The notes under the pieces are model-generated. The model did no database searches, was not told the origin of the DNA, and worked only from the letters and a program-made list of their open reading frames with translations. Source: DASVBE01 sp963770375 (lineage in GTDB: Bacteria; Actinomycetota; Actinomycetes; Streptosporangiales; Streptosporangiaceae). From it: a stretch of 64,000 nt of DNA. The translations under genes and the position numbers were made by a program. The stretch spans positions 496,001 through 560,000 of the forward strand of contig CAVYPM010000028.1 in NCBI GenBank assembly GCA_963770375.1, read 5' to 3'. Shown piece after piece: positions 63,353-64,000 of this stretch; position 1 is the first letter of the stretch, and the number at the start of each line of letters is the position of its first letter.

Positions 63353-64000
63353 TCAGGGCTCCTGGCGGGTGAGCTGGGAGATGTCGCGGGCGGCGCCGGT
63401 GGCGGCTGAGGTGGCCATCGCGGCGTAGACCTGGAGGGCCACGCTGACCGGGCGCTGCCGCTCGGCCGGGCGGTAGCCGCCCAGCTTCGCCAGCAGAGAC
63501 TCGCGGCGGTTGCGGAGTTCCTCGTCGGGGACCTTCAGGGTCAGGTCGCGGCGGTGGATGTCGATCGCGATTTCGATCACCGTCCTCGACGAGGGCGATC
63601 GTGCCGCCGGCCGCGGCTTCGGGGGCGATGTGGCAGATCGACAGGCCCGAGGTGCCGCCGGAGAACCGGCCGTCGGTGATCAGCGCGCAGGCCCGGCCCA
63701 GGCCGCGGCCCTTCAGGAAGCTCGTCGGGTAGAGCATCTCCTGCATGCCGGGGCCGCCGCGGGGGCCTTCGTACCTGATCACGACGACGTCGCCGGCGAC
63801 GATCCGGCCGGCCAGGATGGCCTCGACCGCGTCCTCCTGGCTCTCGAAGACCTTCGCCGGGCCGGTGAACCCGAACAGTTCCTCGGGCACGCCCGCGGTC
63901 TTCACGATCGCGCCGTCGGCGGCCAGGTTGCCGTACAGGACAGCGAGGCCGCCGTCCGCGCTGTAGGCGTGGGCCGCGTCCCGGATGCAGCCCGTCTCCC
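63353..64000 (-). CDS. ilvD: Dihydroxy-acid dehydratase, C-terminal part (5' end beyond window), one frameshift
   Basis: Fe-S dehydratase of branched-chain amino acid synthesis. Visible: AHAYSADGGLAVLYGNLAADGAIVKTAGV, VIRYEGPRGGPGMQEMLYPTSFLKGRGLG, CALITDGRFSGGTSGLSICHIAPEAA. Near 63580 the frame changes and continues IEIAIDIHRRDLTLKVPDEELRNRR to the family C-terminus. About 216 of about 560-610 residues are inside the window; the Fe-S cysteines lie outside except Cys in SICHIAPE. The gap 63268-63352 holds nothing recognisable. Confidence 0.9.

Overview
The window is about 72-73% G+C throughout. It has GTG starts, ATGA/GTGA overlaps and gene neighbourhoods typical of Actinomycetes: ahpE - DUF3052 - aceE - PucR-type regulator - fabD-fabH-acpP-fabF; cobS; pepA - lpdA - E2 - TIGR01777 - lipB; DUF3145; DUF5998. 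These match, in blocks, the layouts I remember from Mycobacterium tuberculosis (Rv2208-Rv2217 and Rv2238c-Rv2245) and Streptomyces. The family cannot be fixed by eye; a Streptosporangiales- or Trebonia-like organism is a guess. Both ends cut genes: a proline-racemase-family gene on the left and ilvD on the right.

Layout. 1-1.5 kb: amino-acid catabolism (proline racemase family, Ser/Thr dehydratase). 1.7 kb: a tRNA-Val-like sequence with a broken 3' end. 1.9-4.4 kb: MarR-GNAT fusion, zinc-ribbon protein, peroxiredoxin AhpE, DUF3052. 4.8-17 kb: aceE, then an insert (Nudix-like protein and an alanyl-tRNA synthetase paralogue), then the PucR-type regulator and the type II fatty acid operon. 17-21.6 kb: nucleoside hydrolase, TetR/SDR/hydrolase module with a clear operator, DUF3145. 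22-25.5 kb: a self-contained operon of a replication-relaxation-like protein, a membrane-anchored conjugation-type ATPase and a J-domain protein, framed by an upstream palindrome and a strong terminator. 25.6-28.6 kb: DUF1707/PspC membrane proteins with a PspC-containing two-component system. 28.6-36 kb: sulfurtransferase, phosphatase, DUF5998, cobS, peptidase E, HIT protein, second two-component system. 36-43 kb: MHYT sensor, COG4280 membrane protein, leucyl aminopeptidase, lpdA and the 2-oxoacid dehydrogenase E2. 43-51.6 kb: accessory enzymes, an MFS protein with a Pro/Ser/Thr tail, and a sigma factor with SDR and MDMPI-type neighbours. 51.8-58 kb: a very large secreted sedolisin, lipB, Nudix, hisS, and an MMPL remnant. 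58.8-64 kb: Nur-regulated nickel transporter, DedA, UppP, a BlaI/M56 sensor pair with operators, and ilvD.

How the genes work together. LpdA (E3), the E2 and AceE (E1) form the core of the pyruvate/2-oxoglutarate dehydrogenase system, and LipB makes the octanoyl precursor of its lipoyl cofactor. The fab operon consumes the acetyl-CoA produced. Several regulator/target pairs carry visible operators: MarR-GNAT, TetR-hydrolase, Nur-nickel transporter, BlaI-UppP.

Caveat. At least twelve genes contain single-base frame changes, often in short homopolymers, and these include fabD, fabH, the E2 gene and ilvD. Shared sequence error is the simplest explanation, so I annotate these as single genes spanning the frameshift.
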